DNA from: Typha latifolia
Lineage: Eukaryota; Streptophyta; Magnoliopsida; Poales; Typhaceae
DNA length: 64,000 nucleotides
Assembly (NCBI GenBank): GCA_019914945.1
Contig: CM034101.1
Coordinates: 10,365,188 to 10,429,187 of the forward strand
Direction: 5' to 3'
Positions 44,698 through 56,649 of this stretch are shown here, one piece after another. The notes beneath the pieces were generated by a model that was given only the letters and a program-made list of their open reading frames with translations, had not been told where the DNA came from and searched no databases. The position numbers were made by a program, and so were the translations under genes. The first letter of the stretch is position 1; every line of letters begins with the position of its first letter.

Positions 44698-45773
44698 TGA
44701 AAAAAATCCCTAGACACATGTATGTATCTAAACACTAGGCAATGATCACGCTCGTTCGCTTAAGTAAAAGTTCGTAGAAATATTAAGAACGAAAGCAGAG
44801 ATGAACACCAAGATTTTAACGTGGAAAAACCCAAACGGGAAAAAACCACAGATCCAAACTTGGATCAAAACCAATCACTAGAATAGTAGCAGTTACAAGA
44901 CTGACTCACAAAACAACCCGTCGTTCGAAACGACTTTGTTCCTCTCAGTCTTGATCGCTAGAACCCACGATTCACTGCTTCTTGTGATTGAAGTCCAATC
45001 TCAGTAACCCTCGAGATTGATCTTTCGTCTAGATAGCCCTTAAGACGAAATATTAAATTCTTGTAGATGAGTGAAACCTTGTTAGTTAAAGAACTGATGT
45101 AGCCTCAAGAAGTCTCCTTCAATAATGCTTCTTCAACCACCCTAGAGATAGGGTTTCACAGTCCTTATATATGATCTCCAAGATAGAGCCAAATCCAAGT
45201 CTTATCCGTACTCACAAATCCAAGTCTTATTCCTACTCACGAAAGTCCAATTTTATCAAACTTCGTTAGTGCGTTAGAACGCGGCCCGGGTGCGTTCAAA
45301 CGGCATGACTTGAACTCAGGTGCATTCGAATGGGCCCGAGTGCGTTCGAACGCGACACTTGAATTCTTCAGGTTACGTTCGAACGCGTTTGTGAACGCAG
45401 CTCTCGGTCTGTGTGAACGCAGTACCCGCGTTCGAACGCGTTTGTGAACGCGGCTCTCTGTCTGTGTGAACGCAATACCCGCGTTTGAACGCGTTTGTGA
45501 ACGCGGCTCTCTGTCTGTGTGAACGCAGTACCCGCGTTCGAATGCGTTTGTGAACGCGGCTCTCTGTCTGTGTGAATGCGGCTCTCTGTATGTGTGAACG
45601 CAGATTCCGCGTTCGAACGCGTTTGTGAACGCGGTGTGAACTCGACGGCTTTTCTCCAATAATCTTGCAATTCTTCAAACCAGAGATATTCTAGACTTGT
45701 GTAAAGCTCATATACATGAAGAAATACACTTAGAATATTTTATACACAATTGCCAACAAATAAAAACCTAACA
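44698..45773 (-). mobile_element. Solo LTR, family E (1,076 bp) inside the AT-rich repeat
   Basis: TG at 44698 and CA at 45773 with perfect flanks ACATA (44693-44697 and 45774-45778). It is longer than its sisters because the 53-bp U3 unit is expanded (45373-45640). Confidence 0.95.
45373..45640 (-). repeat. About five 53-bp tandem units, TTCGAA core
   Basis: Each unit has GCGTTCGAACGC, then GTTTGTGAACGC, then a CTCTCTGTCTGTG block with GTGAACGC and a short AGTACCC spacer. Copies differ by few changes; one is partly deleted (45560-45600). The other family E LTRs have about one (11155-11250) and two (43585-43720) units. Confidence 0.92.
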
Positions 45774-46038
45774 ACATATTAACAATTTTTGAAACTATAT
45801 TAACAACTGTCGCAAATATAATAACAACTTTCACAAATATATAAAACAAATTTCGTAATAATATAACAATGTTTGCAAATATAGTAACAACTTGCCTTAA
45901 AATGCTTAGTTATATAAACAACTTTCCTTCTATGACAACGTTGGCAAATACAATAACAACTTGTATTAATGACATATTGACAACTTTCGGAACTATATTA
46001 ACAACTTTCAGAACTATATTAACAACTATCGCAAATAT
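45774..46038. repeat. AT-rich higher-order repeat, right part
   Basis: Continuation of the array at 43856-44697, with the same 'aactatattaacaactatcgcaaatata' phrases, ending at the 5' LTR of gypsy copy B. Confidence 0.8.
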
Positions 46039-46906
46039 TGATACACCTAGTTAGAGTCTTTTCTTATTGCATTAGTTATTTATTTTCATTAAAATAAATT
46101 TTTTATAGGTCGTGTTCTAATGTGGGAGAAGGCACGTTCGAACGCGGTCGGGCGTGTTCGAACGTGGTTGGGCGTGTTCGAACGCATGCATTAGATTCAC
46201 AAAAATAGATAACGCCTTTTGTGCATTCGAATGCGGTTGGGCGTAATTCGAATGCGATCGGCGAGAGAGTCCACTAGAATTAGAGTTAATAATTATTATT
46301 TTGTCTTGTTGGCTAGCCTCTATAAAGGTGTGGATGGCAGCCAAAATTATTATGCTTATGAAATATTGGTTTCTTGCGTCCTCTGTCCTCTCTCTAGTCT
46401 CTCTACCCTAATCTCTCATCCCTCTTCACCAACCTACCACCTCTACCGTAAGCAAGGTCTCTCCTAACTTCTAATCTCTCTCATTTGTCAAGTCCTCCCT
46501 CTTCCTTTGAATGTCGACCACTTCTTTCCCTTCGTCTTTATCCCTTAAACTACATCAACCATCCACCCTCATCTTCATTATCATCCATAATCCTATCATT
46601 CTCTCTACCCGTTACCACCACCATCATCCACGCTAAATCGAGATTTTGTCCTAGTTTTAGTTTGAATCTATTAAGGATGTAAATACAAAACACGTAGATT
46701 AGGGAGTTACAGATTGATTCCACTTAGTTTCGTAATTTTCTAACAACGGAAGAATATTTGATAAATATTTTTTCTCGATTGTATGGACTATTTTCTGCAA
46801 TAAATTTAAATCTTGAAGGGATTGTTCCATAGTCCTATCATTGGTATCAGAGCATCATAAAACCTATCATTGGTATCAGAGCCCAGTTAATCTCGAACCT
46901 CCATTA

Positions 46907-48050
46907 ATGGTGGAAACAAGGAAGATAGCATCAAGAAGGAGATCAACACACCGACAAGGGAAGACTCAATCCACGATATCCCCTAACCGTGAGGACAATT
47001 CTTTTGGGGTGGCCATGGCAGGATCGAGTCAACTAACGTCCATGGTTGTGAACATGGGCCTAGCAGATGAACTTAGGGGCATGTTCCAAACATTGCTGTA
47101 TAGGGTTGACGCAATGCAGAATAATCATAATGCTTTAAAAGAATATGTCATGAACCGATCAACTTCGTCATCTCCTCGACAAAGATTGGTGCCTCAAGAA
47201 GGACCAGCGGTGGGACCATACCGAACCGATACCCCACAGGTCCAGGTACAACATATTAATGTTAATGATCCTCTTTTACCTATTCCTACGCATCATCCCC
47301 CACCTCCGATACATAACCCAAGACCGACAGTGATGGAACTCGAGAGTCGTGCGGCACCGGTGCGCTTCATCGATGAAGAGGATTGACACTTAGAGGATGA
47401 TATTGATCCCTTCGAAGATAGTGATGGGCACAAGAGGATCTAGAGAATGAGATCAACAAGCACAAAGGTTCAAACCTGAACCAAGGATCTTTCGCGAACC
47501 CAACAATGCTATCCGAGGGAGAACTACACGCTTGGACTTCCCAAAATTCTGCTGCCATATTAAGTAAGATGGTTCAAAGGACAACCGTATTGGAGTACCA
47601 AACAGAATTTGAAAGAGTTAGTAATTATTGCGAGCCTACTTGGTCCGAACCAACATTGATGAGCACATTCATTTTAAGGCTACGGGAGAAGATACAGGTA
47701 GATGTTCATGCTCTTTGTCCTACCACTCTTGAGGAGGCTGTGAGGATGGACCAAAAGCACAATGTTCTCAAGATGGCAACAAAAGCACATTTAGGCAACT
47801 GAGATGGGTGATTTGCGCCTAGAACGCTGATTGGAAATTCTACGGGTTCAAAGATAGTGGCTGTGAGTACTAGAGCACGACCACCTTTGATACCTTCTTC
47901 CGATGTTAGAGGAGACACAAGACCCCCCGTTCAAATTCTCACACCTGCCTAGGTGGAGGAGCAAAGAGTGAAGTGTCTTTTGCTTTTGATATGATGAACG
48001 TTTCACCCCTAGTCATCGGTGTTTGAAACCGATCAGGAGTGTGATGCTCA
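46907..48050 (+). pseudogene. gag of gypsy copy B
   Basis: Open for 160 codons from MVETRKIASRRR at 46907, with a basic start, then 'LADELRGMFQTLLYRVDAMQ' (a helix) and a Pro-rich linker. It is then disrupted. A deletion of about 190 bp relative to copy A joins 'RLDFPKF' (about 47540) to the capsid helix 'VLEYQTEFERVSNYCEP' (47606 onward). The zinc-knuckle region (about 47970-48030) is frameshifted. Confidence 0.8.
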
Positions 48051-49345
48051 TCGATAGTCTCGAGGACGACAATGAGTTTGTTGGTGATGGAGAGTGTTCA
48101 GAGGAGGTCCATGAGGAGGCTGTGGAGAAAGGTGCAGAGGAAGATATCATAGCTAAAATATCGATGCATGCATATTTGGGTACTTTTGCGCTGAAGGCAT
48201 TACGGGTGGACGGATGATGCAAACCGGGTCAGATCGGATCACATCAAGGGGAGATTAGACTCAATGGATTGAGTCGAGTTATCTTATTTGCTTATTTGGT
48301 TTAGTTAGAAGGTTGGGATTTTATTTAATTAGCTAAATCTAACTATGCGCAGTTTTTAAAAAATATTCTCAGAATATTCTACAGATGTCCGAATAATATC
48401 AAACTAGCGAGATAAGATCACCAACCTCCAGATCTACAACTTTAGTATTCACAACTTCTCCAGATTCGGAATTACGAAAGAAAGGACTAATCCGAGAAAG
48501 ATAAAAGAAGACTAATTTAGTTAGTTAGCTATCTTTATCTTGTTGTTTGAATTTCAAATAAATCAGATAATCCGCATATGGATCCGATCTGCTATGGACT
48601 TTTACTCCTATAAATAGGAGTGGACATGTATTGATAATTTTATGGAATTGAATTGAGAGAAATCTCAGTTTATCCAGTTATTATTCTCGTCCTTATTTTT
48701 TTTACATTAGCCGTTAGATTATCTTTATCTTCATAGGAGTAGATCATAATCGTAGATCCCCTTCAAGCATCCAAACCTTAGCCACCTCCTACCTCCAGTA
48801 GCCACCCTACTACATGGCCATCCACCACCACCCTTGGTCGTCCACCACCCTCCGACGACCGCCACAACGTCGAATATTACCGTTCTGCCCTCCCTAATGT
48901 ATCTCCACTATTTTTTTTTTATCTTTTCATTCGACCTCCGATTTAGGTGCCCTAACTCACGAGGCTACCTCCACCTAAATTTTCATAATCATTCAATGGA
49001 CAGATCGTTCTAGATCTTGTCCGTAACAATGGACTCATTAAAAAGTATTGTGTGCACATCCTCATCGATTCCGGGAATACACAACTTTCTAGACGAGAGG
49101 TTAGTGAGGAAGTTGGGCTCGGATGCTAAACTGACCGCGGGGTTTGATGTTGTTATTGGAGACAGCACGAAGCTTCGGGCAGAGAGCTTGTGTCACTGGG
49201 TCGGTATACCGGTGCAAGGACACGACATCATTGTGGACTTGTATCCGTTGGCGCTGCGACGAGCGGATATTGTCCTTAGCACTCAGTGGTTGTAGAGCTT
49301 AGGACCCATCAATTTTGATTTTCGGAGCATGTGGATAAAATTTAA
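48051..49345 (+). pseudogene. Protease of gypsy copy B, split by a solo LTR
   Basis: The part before the insertion (48051-48214) ends 'ALKALRVDG'. It resumes at 49029 with 'ILIDSGNT' (active-site DSG kept, one-base frameshift next to it), then 'GFDVVIGDSTKL', 'GHDIIVDLYPLALRRADIVLSTQWL' and a stop. Copy A lacks the 'HWVGIPVQ' segment present here. Confidence 0.85.
48215..49028 (+). mobile_element. Solo LTR, family F (814 bp), inside gypsy B protease
   Basis: Starts TGATGCAAACCGGGTC and ends CCGTAACA. The 5-bp flanks are ACGGA (48210-48214) and ATGGA (49029-49033), differing at one base; the uninterrupted site is seen in copy A near 29075. It holds a promoter-like 'cctataaataggagtgg' at about 48605. 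Confidence 0.92.
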
Positions 49346-50523
49346 GTAAGGAAATAAAGATATACGGCTTAATGTGGGGCTGCCTTATGCGAGTGATTTG
49401 GCCTATCTTCTTCAGTTAGGACCAGTAGGAGATGAGTCTCTAATGAGTCCGGGTACTACAATTGAATTGTCTAATTTATTAGATAAATTTACTGGATTGT
49501 TTGAGGAAGCAAAAGAGTTGCCATCAAGGCAAATGACGGACCATCGTCTAGAGATTTTGCCCGAGGCAGCACCAGCGAATGTGAGGCCATATCGGTATCC
49601 ACATGTGTAAAAGAAAGTTATCTCCAAGATGGTAGCCGAGATGTTGGAGCAAGGCCTCATACAATCAAATCATAGCTTTTACTCATCGCCCGTGCTATTG
49701 GTGTGAAAGAAGGGCAGGACATGGCATTTTTGTGTTGACTACCGGGCACTAAACGCTATCACTGTCAAGGACCGGTATCCTATTCTGGTCATAGAGGAAC
49801 TGCTGGACAAGCTTGTAGGGGCGACCATATTCAGCAAGCTAGACTTGAGGGCTGGGTATCATCAAATTAGAGCTCACACAGCGGATGTGCACAAAACTGC
49901 ATTTAGGACTCCGAACAGACACTACGAGTTTCAGGTGATGCCCTTTGGTCTCACCAATGCTCTAGCTATTTTTCAAGGCCTCATGAATGATATTTTTTGG
50001 CCTCTACTATGAAGGTATGTCTTGGTATTTTTTGACGACATTTTAGTGTACAACAAGACTAAAATGGAGCATTGGCGATATTTGGAGTATGTGCTGAATT
50101 TATTGAAGCAAAACTAGCTGAAGATTAAGAAGTCCAAGTGCTTATGGGGAGTACCACAAATGGAGTATTTAGGCCACATCATCACAGCGGAAGGAGTGGT
50201 GGCGGATCCTCAAAAGGTGGCATGCATGACCGCTTAGTCGATCCCTACTTCCACCACAAGATCGCGAGAATTCTTGAGGCTGATCGGATATTATTGTTGC
50301 TTCATCATCGGCTGTGGCAAGATCACTGCTTCTCTCACTTCTTTGATGAAGGACTCTTTTAGATGGACGGATGAAGCCATTATAGCCTTTGAAAAACTAA
50401 AAACAATAATGACAACAACGCCTGTTCTAGCTCTATCGGACTTCACCAAAGAGTTCATCGTGGAATGTGATTCGTCGGGAGTTGGCATAGGAGCTATACT
50501 ATTGCAAAGAGGACATCCTAAAG
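49346..50523 (+). pseudogene. Reverse transcriptase and RNase H start of gypsy copy B
   Basis: RT motifs in order: '[19 protein letters not shown]', '[15 protein letters not shown]', '[13 protein letters not shown]' and the catalytic box 'VFFDDILVYNK' (about 50017-50055; both Asp kept, the usual Tyr-Val replaced). The connection and RNase H start follow ('RWTDEAIIAFEKLK', 'EFIVECDSSGVGIGAIL'). At least five stops or frame breaks interrupt it. The frame ends at the LTR of copy C (50524). Confidence 0.88.
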
Positions 50524-51995
50524 TGATACATTTAATTAGGGTCTTTTCTTATTGCATTAGTTATTTATTTTTATTAAAATAAGATTCCTGTAGGTTGGTT
50601 TGAATACAGAAGGGGTCGCATTTGAACGCCCTTGCGAATGCCTACATTAGGTTCGCAAAAGCAGAGAATGCAAAAGATGCATTTGAATGCGGTCGGGTGC
50701 GTTCGAATGCTTACATCTCATTCGCACATACAAAGAACGTGTTTTGTGCGTTCGAATGCGATTGACGGGATTCCACTAGGATTAGGGTTAATTATTGTTA
50801 TTAGAGTTTGTTGGCTAGCCTCTATAAAGGTGTGGATGGCAGTAAAAATTATTATGCTATTGGATTATTGATTTCTTGCCTCCTATCTTCTCTCTATCCT
50901 CTCTACCCTAATCTCCATCCTCCCTCTTCACCAACCTTCCACCTCTACCGTTGGCAAAGTCTCTCCTAACTTCTAATCTCCCTCGTCTGTCGAGTCCTTC
51001 CTCTTCTTTGGGATCTCGACCACTTCTTTCCCTTCGTCTTTATCACTTAAATAACATCAACCATCCACCTTCATCTCCATTATCATCCATAACCCTAACT
51101 TCCACTCCACCCATCACCACCACCATCACCTGCACTAAATTGTAATTTCATCCCCGTTGAAGTTCGAATCTTCTAAGGGCATGAATATAAAAAACATAGA
51201 TCAGGAAGTTATGGATCGATTCCACTTAGTTTCGTAATTATATTATTACGGAAGAATATTTGATGAATATTTTCCTTCGATTGCGCGGCCAAATCTTGAA
51301 GGAATCGTTCCGTAGCCTTATCAATTGGTATCAGAGCATATCAATTTGGTACCGTAGCCCTATCATTGGTATTAGAGCTAGGTTAACCTCAGACCTCCAT
51401 TAATGGTTGAAACAAAAATAATGACGTCGATAAAGAGACTAATAGAGCACACCGATAAGGGAAGACTCAACCCACAATAACCCTAACCGTGAGGCCGATT
51501 CCTTTGGAGTGACCATAGCATGACCAAGTCAACCAACGTCTATAAGTGTGAATATGAGCTTAGCGGATGAACTTAGGAGCATATTCCAAACATTGCTGTA
51601 TAGAGTTGACGCAATGCAGAATGATTATAATGCTTTAAAGAAATATGTCATAAACTGTTCAGCTTCGTCATCTCCTTAACGATGATCGGTGCCTCAAGAA
51701 GGACTAGCGATGGGACCACACCGAACCGATACCCCACTGGTCCAAGTGCGACATGTTAATGTCAATGATCCTCTTTTACCTATGGCTACACATCATTCCC
51801 CACCTCCGTTACAAAACCCAAGACCAGTCGTGGTGGAACCCGAGAGGCGAGCGGCACTAGTGCGCTTCGTCGAAGAGGAGGATTAGCACTTTGAGGATGA
51901 GGTTGATCCCTTCGAAGATGAGGATGGACGTGCTCGGGGATTTAGAGGAGATCAACATGCACAAAGGTTCAAACCTGAATCAAGGATCTTTCGCG
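50524..51995 (+). mobile_element. Gypsy copy C, LTR plus partial gag
   Basis: The LTR 50524-51365 (842 bp) starts TGATACATTTAATTAGG; it carries degenerate TTCGAA motifs (50595-50765) and a TATA box at about 50819. The primer-binding site TGGTATTAGAGC is at 51367. A degraded gag starts at 51403 (MVETK) and stops at about 51995, where the sequence changes abruptly to plant mobile domain DNA. It was inserted in the RNase H region of copy B in the same orientation. Confidence 0.83.
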
Positions 51996-51999
51996 AGAA

Positions 52000-52870
52000 A
52001 TATAATTATATGCAAGTACTTACCAAAAGATTAATTTATAGATATCTGTAATAAAACAAGTGGCCTAGCTTTCTCTCCAACATCATGTTGACTTGCACGA
52101 CATAGCTCTCGATAAAATATTGCTAATGCGGCACCCCCTCAACTAAGTTTGCTAATATAGTCCAAGTCTCGTAATAGTGGAAGATACATCAACTACACTA
52201 TATCTCTAGATTTGTTTGCAAACATTAAGCCCTTGATTATCGGTAAAATGTAAGCCCTAGCATACTATGTAATCATCTGAACATTAGCATCTACAGGAAG
52301 GGCGTCAAATGTCTCCATCAACCAGTGCATGTGTAGAGATGAATCATGTCTCACTGTCTGAGGTGGGATAACTCCTAGGAGCTCATGACATAGACCATCC
52401 CACTAAATAGGTAAGGTCCTAGTGATGGTAGGTCCATGGTTGCGTAAACCTAACAATATAGCGATATCCTATAATGTAACTGTGACCTCTCCAACCTTTA
52501 TATGGAATGTGTGTCTCTGGTCGCCAACACTCCACTAATGCAGTGATCAATGCCCAAATCAATATGTATCCCAGCAAGTCGATATTAATAATAGAATTTA
52601 ATTTGCACTCGGATATCAACCATCCGTGAATCAAGCTCCTACTGTCTCACAGTATGTGTAAAATGGTGCCTACACATCAGAAGCCATGGATCCTAAAATT
52701 AAAAATGTGAACTATAAATTAAAAAGTTGAGCCTAAAAGTAAAATTTAAAAGTAAGACATAATTAATAATAAGAACCTCTCCCCTCCATATCACCTCAGA
52801 TCTATGGTGTCTCTACAACCTCAGCACGGATGTATCGATAGGCCCTGGATCCTCGTGTGTAGCCATCAGA
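52000..52870 (-). pseudogene. Plant mobile domain (PMD) pseudogene
   Basis: On the minus strand a first exon-like piece (52870-52790) reads 'DPGPIDTSVLRL', a stop, then 'HHRSEVIWRGE'. A second part (about 52690-52430) has 'WALITALVE', 'WRPETHTFHI', and frames corresponding to 'VTLQDIAILLGL' just before 52440. These are the opening signatures of plant mobile domain proteins. Frameshifts and stops destroy it, and its 3' end is cut at about 52000 by copy C. It lies downstream of, and on the same strand as, the MULE transposase remnant, the arrangement seen in PMD-carrying Mutator elements. Confidence 0.8.
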
Positions 52871-52979
52871 AGGGTCTATATAACATAAAGTAGTGTACTT
52901 AACATAAGTGTTTTATTTGATGTGAAAGGGAAGAAAATTCTATAAGTATTTTTATGAACATAAAACTTAATATAATCTA

Positions 52980-55307
52980 ACATTTTACTAATGATTTGGG
53001 TCTTACTTTTACCCCTACAGCTACATCAATTATGCCATTTTTGCCTACAAATACCGCATAAGTTTTTTTTGGCAAGCTCCCACCATCTCATTCGAAACCT
53101 TGACATTTTTTGTCTTCCTTTGCACACCCACTTTGTAGCTGGTTCAGATAATAATGTTGGACCTTCATAAGGTGATCAATAATTTTTATCACAAATAGGA
53201 TGAAACTCAAGCTCCCATATACTCACATATATTTGCAGTGTATATATATGATCAATAAATGAACTCCAATCTAAGTTTGACGATTTTGCATGCGACAAGT
53301 ACATGGGTGCATGGGTATTTATATTATTGCATTTTGCCACACGTTCAAGTCCGACTATTTAGATCAACAATTTGAGATTGTTGACCTCTCAAGTTGCCCA
53401 AATTGGACTGTGCAGTAGTAATCCCAAAAATACCACGACGATGATTGAATTCATAAAATGTATGCATTCTAGCATTCTCATCGGAACTTGCCATAATAAC
53501 AGTGATAGGAGTGAAATCTTACTGGTTGGTCATTGCTTCATCTCTTAATTTCTGTATAGTATATGAGAAATCTACTACACGTTAAAAGGACATTTCCACC
53601 AACACTTTTATTGGCAAACAGTGTGCACCTTTCATTACTTTGTTAAATATCTCTAAAAGGTTTATAATACTGACACTATATAGATGACCACCATCATGAG
53701 CTAAAGATCACTTCTCCAACGGAATATCATCAAGCCATTTTTTTTACATGATGATCTGATAAATTACATTGAGCTATCCAGCCCATGTGAAAGTTAAACT
53801 TTTGAATCCGATTTTGCAAAGCAGTCATATGAACATAGTTTTTCAAAATTCCTTATTAAAGTTGTTAACCAAATGTCGGAGACAAAAATGGTGATAAGTT
53901 AAAGGTTCAGTCCATCCATTTCTTTCATCATTGATTGCTGCTATAATTTCTACATGATGATCTAAAATCAAACATATATTTTCGCTCTAAAGTACAACCC
54001 TAGAGCGCAAGCAAGCAAAGAACCAATCCCAACTATCAGCATTTCACTCTCAACAATAGCATATGTGAGAGGAAACATACTATCATTCGCGTTAGTGGTG
54101 ACTGCAATAAGCAAAATATGTTTATACTTTCCATAGATATATGTGCCATTAATACTTAACACCGGCCTACAATGTGCAAATCCATTAATGGAATGACCAA
54201 TTGACCAAAACATACGTTCAAATAACTCTATATTTGATTCAGGTGAATGAACTTTCTTCTACAACACAATTGTATCCGGATTCTTATTTTGTAATTCACA
54301 CATGAATGATGGCAATTGGTTATAAGAATCGGCCCAACCATCAGATACTTATTTAATGGTCTTTTGTTTTACCTTCCAAGCCTTTCGATATAAATTTTGA
54401 TACCAATACTTTTCAAGAATGTGAGTTTGTAGTTGAGCAATAATGACGGTTGTGTCGTTACTAACAAATATTTTAATCTCATGTACAACAAATTTTATAT
54501 CCAACTAACGGTGGTCATTATTCAAAGAAAAATTGAGACAAGTATATAGACCATTATATTTACTAATTTCTCATATTCCATAGCTCTTACAAAGAACTAC
54601 TCATAACCTTCATTGGCATACATCATCTTGTGTATACTTAACATATAAAATTGTACATTTAAAAACCTTAACTTTGAAAGAATGATGTGTGCTAATAGCA
54701 TTTTTTTAGACATATTTGTACTTCTTATTTGCTCATAAATAGTATCCCAACATGTAAATCACCGCTAGTATATCTCGAAGGAGTAGGTAGGCCTAAAGTG
54801 GATTAATAACATCAACACTTTGTATCAAATCTACATTATACAATTGCAACATCGTGTTAAAATTATCAATTACAATTCCATCAATATCCACTTCATCAAA
54901 TGTTTCAAACGGCTAGCTATTCCGTAGCATATTATAAAACACACTATCAATTTGTTCACTTTTAATAATGCATGCAACAGTTGTATCAGCAGATTGATAA
55001 TCCAAACCTACATGTGATAGTTGACAACAACCTTCATTACTTTTAGCGACTCCAAGTGGTTCACTAGGGCCTTTATGACTTGGTTGAGTAGAGCCTCTAT
55101 TAATTGGTTGACCGAGTCCTTCATTAGATATCCATGTAACATCAATTGGTGTATTAGTATAGTTGTATAGTGAAGCTTCAATTGATATATATTAGTATAG
55201 TTGTTTTCTTCGTCAGCAATTAGTGTACTCTTAATATAGACTTCCAAAATACCTTGATGGTGTTCTGTAATATTAAGTATAGCATCAACATCGTCATCAT
55301 CATCCAA
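52980..55307 (-). pseudogene. MULE transposase remnant 2
   Basis: Minus strand. An acidic N-terminal piece (55307-55008, 'MDDDDDVDAILNITEHH') comes first, then a decayed DNA-binding part. The MULE catalytic start 'CRPVLSINGTYIYGKYKHILL' (about 54160-54100) is followed by 'VTTNANDSMFPLTYAIVESE'. A SWIM-region tail with 'PTLLSEPATKWVCKGRQK' and 'SRFRMRWWE' lies about 53160-53070. Many stops. The catalytic Asp of the GTYIYG segment is Asn here ('SINGTYIYG', usually 'IDGTHLYG'). It is separate from the MULE at 38701-42480, which is on the other strand and of different sequence. Confidence 0.83.
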
Positions 55308-56640
55308 TGAACTGAATTTTTCCTCCTTAGAAAACTCTATTGCATACTTATTTTATACTCCAATGCTCTGTACTCATTTTAGTCATTTTTTATACTTTTT
55401 CGACCAATTGAACATAACTACAGTTTGTATCGACTTTAACAAATTTTCTTAACCCACCTTAGTAGTTTATTGTACCATCTTGCAACTATATAGTATTGGC
55501 ACCCCAAATATATATAATTATTATAAACATATGAGACAATTTCTAAAAAATATATATATAAGAGTTTATTAGCATTTTTATTTGCCAACTTGGAGTGCAA
55601 GAACTTTAGATATGAAAATTTTTAAAGAGTTTAATTACCAAAAAAAAATGGCATTTGTCTTTACCGTGGTTCGAAAAATTAGGATCGGGATTGGCCATTC
55701 AAAAAAAAGATACAGATCAGCCGAATTGGCCGTATCGGTCGCCTTGATCAGATCGAACTTTTTAATTATGTAAAATTATAAATATTATTTAAAAATGTAA
55801 GAAAGAGAAAGAGAAAAGGAAATGAAGAAATAAAGAAATAAAGAAACAAAGAAATTATAATATGCTAAATTACCATAATTGTGTCACGAAATGCTACAAT
55901 CCAATTCCCAAAGTCAATAACATACAGTGACTTCTCTAACTAATATCGAAAATTTAATTGAAGAAGCATGATTCAAATCCTCCCTATTGTTTGACATGAA
56001 TTTTTTGCAAAATATAAAGAACCATTTGTGTAAGCCTCTAAGATTCTTCATACGATATCCCATAATCCAGCTCATTGTGGAGCCAACATGTTCCTTCAAA
56101 AGTCAAAGGAGAATAACACTAATTCCCATCAGGAAAATGATGACTAATAGTGAATTATACAGTAGATAACGTTGGGATGGCAATCTCCATCTAAAGTGTA
56201 CTAATGCTCATTTGCATTCATCCATTACCGCAACAATTGAAAACTATCCAAGAAATGCCTTGTGCATCTATTATTAATATTCAGCACAACTTCTCATTTT
56301 ACCTGCAAGTTCAGGCTCAACAACATGCAATGGAAATTATGCAGCACAATTAACAAAACAAATAACATAATTAAACATGCATCATAAAACTCTCCAGCAA
56401 ATAGAAACAAATGAACAATCAAATACATTTGTAAATTGAAAATAGCATTCATGCCAAAAGTTGGGAACTAGGGTGACAACCATGGTTTGGCTGCAGATGA
56501 ATCAATCATTTCCCTCATACTACCATAACTGTGTCTAGGAGAACTACAAAATTGATGATATTACCATAATCTGCCAAACTACCATAATCATAATATGCCA
56601 AATTACCATAATCTGCCAAACTAATTACTATTATTAAATG
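55308..56640. other. AT-rich flank of MULE 2
   Basis: No gene found. Repeated 'taccataatctgccaaact' phrases (56545-56635) form a small diverged repeat. Short frames of about 60 codons have no domain. Confidence 0.5.
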
Positions 56641-56649
56641 ATATTACCT

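Larger units (their letters stand above)
46039..50523 (+). mobile_element. Ty3/gypsy retrotransposon, copy B (3'-truncated)
   Basis: The LTR 46039-46869 (831 bp, TGATACACC to CTATCA) holds a TTCGAA array (46130-46265) and a TATA box 'ctctataaagg' at about 46318. A perfect primer-binding site TGGTATCAGAGC lies at 46871. Coding follows through RNase H, where copy C begins (50524). The integrase and 3' LTR of this copy are not found to the right. A family F solo LTR interrupts the protease. Confidence 0.88.

Noticed and set aside
43551..45640. TTCGAA arrays as a CRISPR array
   Set aside because: Repeats are short, palindromic, irregularly spaced and inside LTRs of a eukaryotic genome; there are no unique spacers of constant length and no cas genes.
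45237..45659. 140-codon frame with repeated 'AFTNAFERG' peptides
   Set aside because: It is the 53-bp repeat read through; 53 is not a multiple of 3, so the peptide shifts between frames and the two other frames are equally open.
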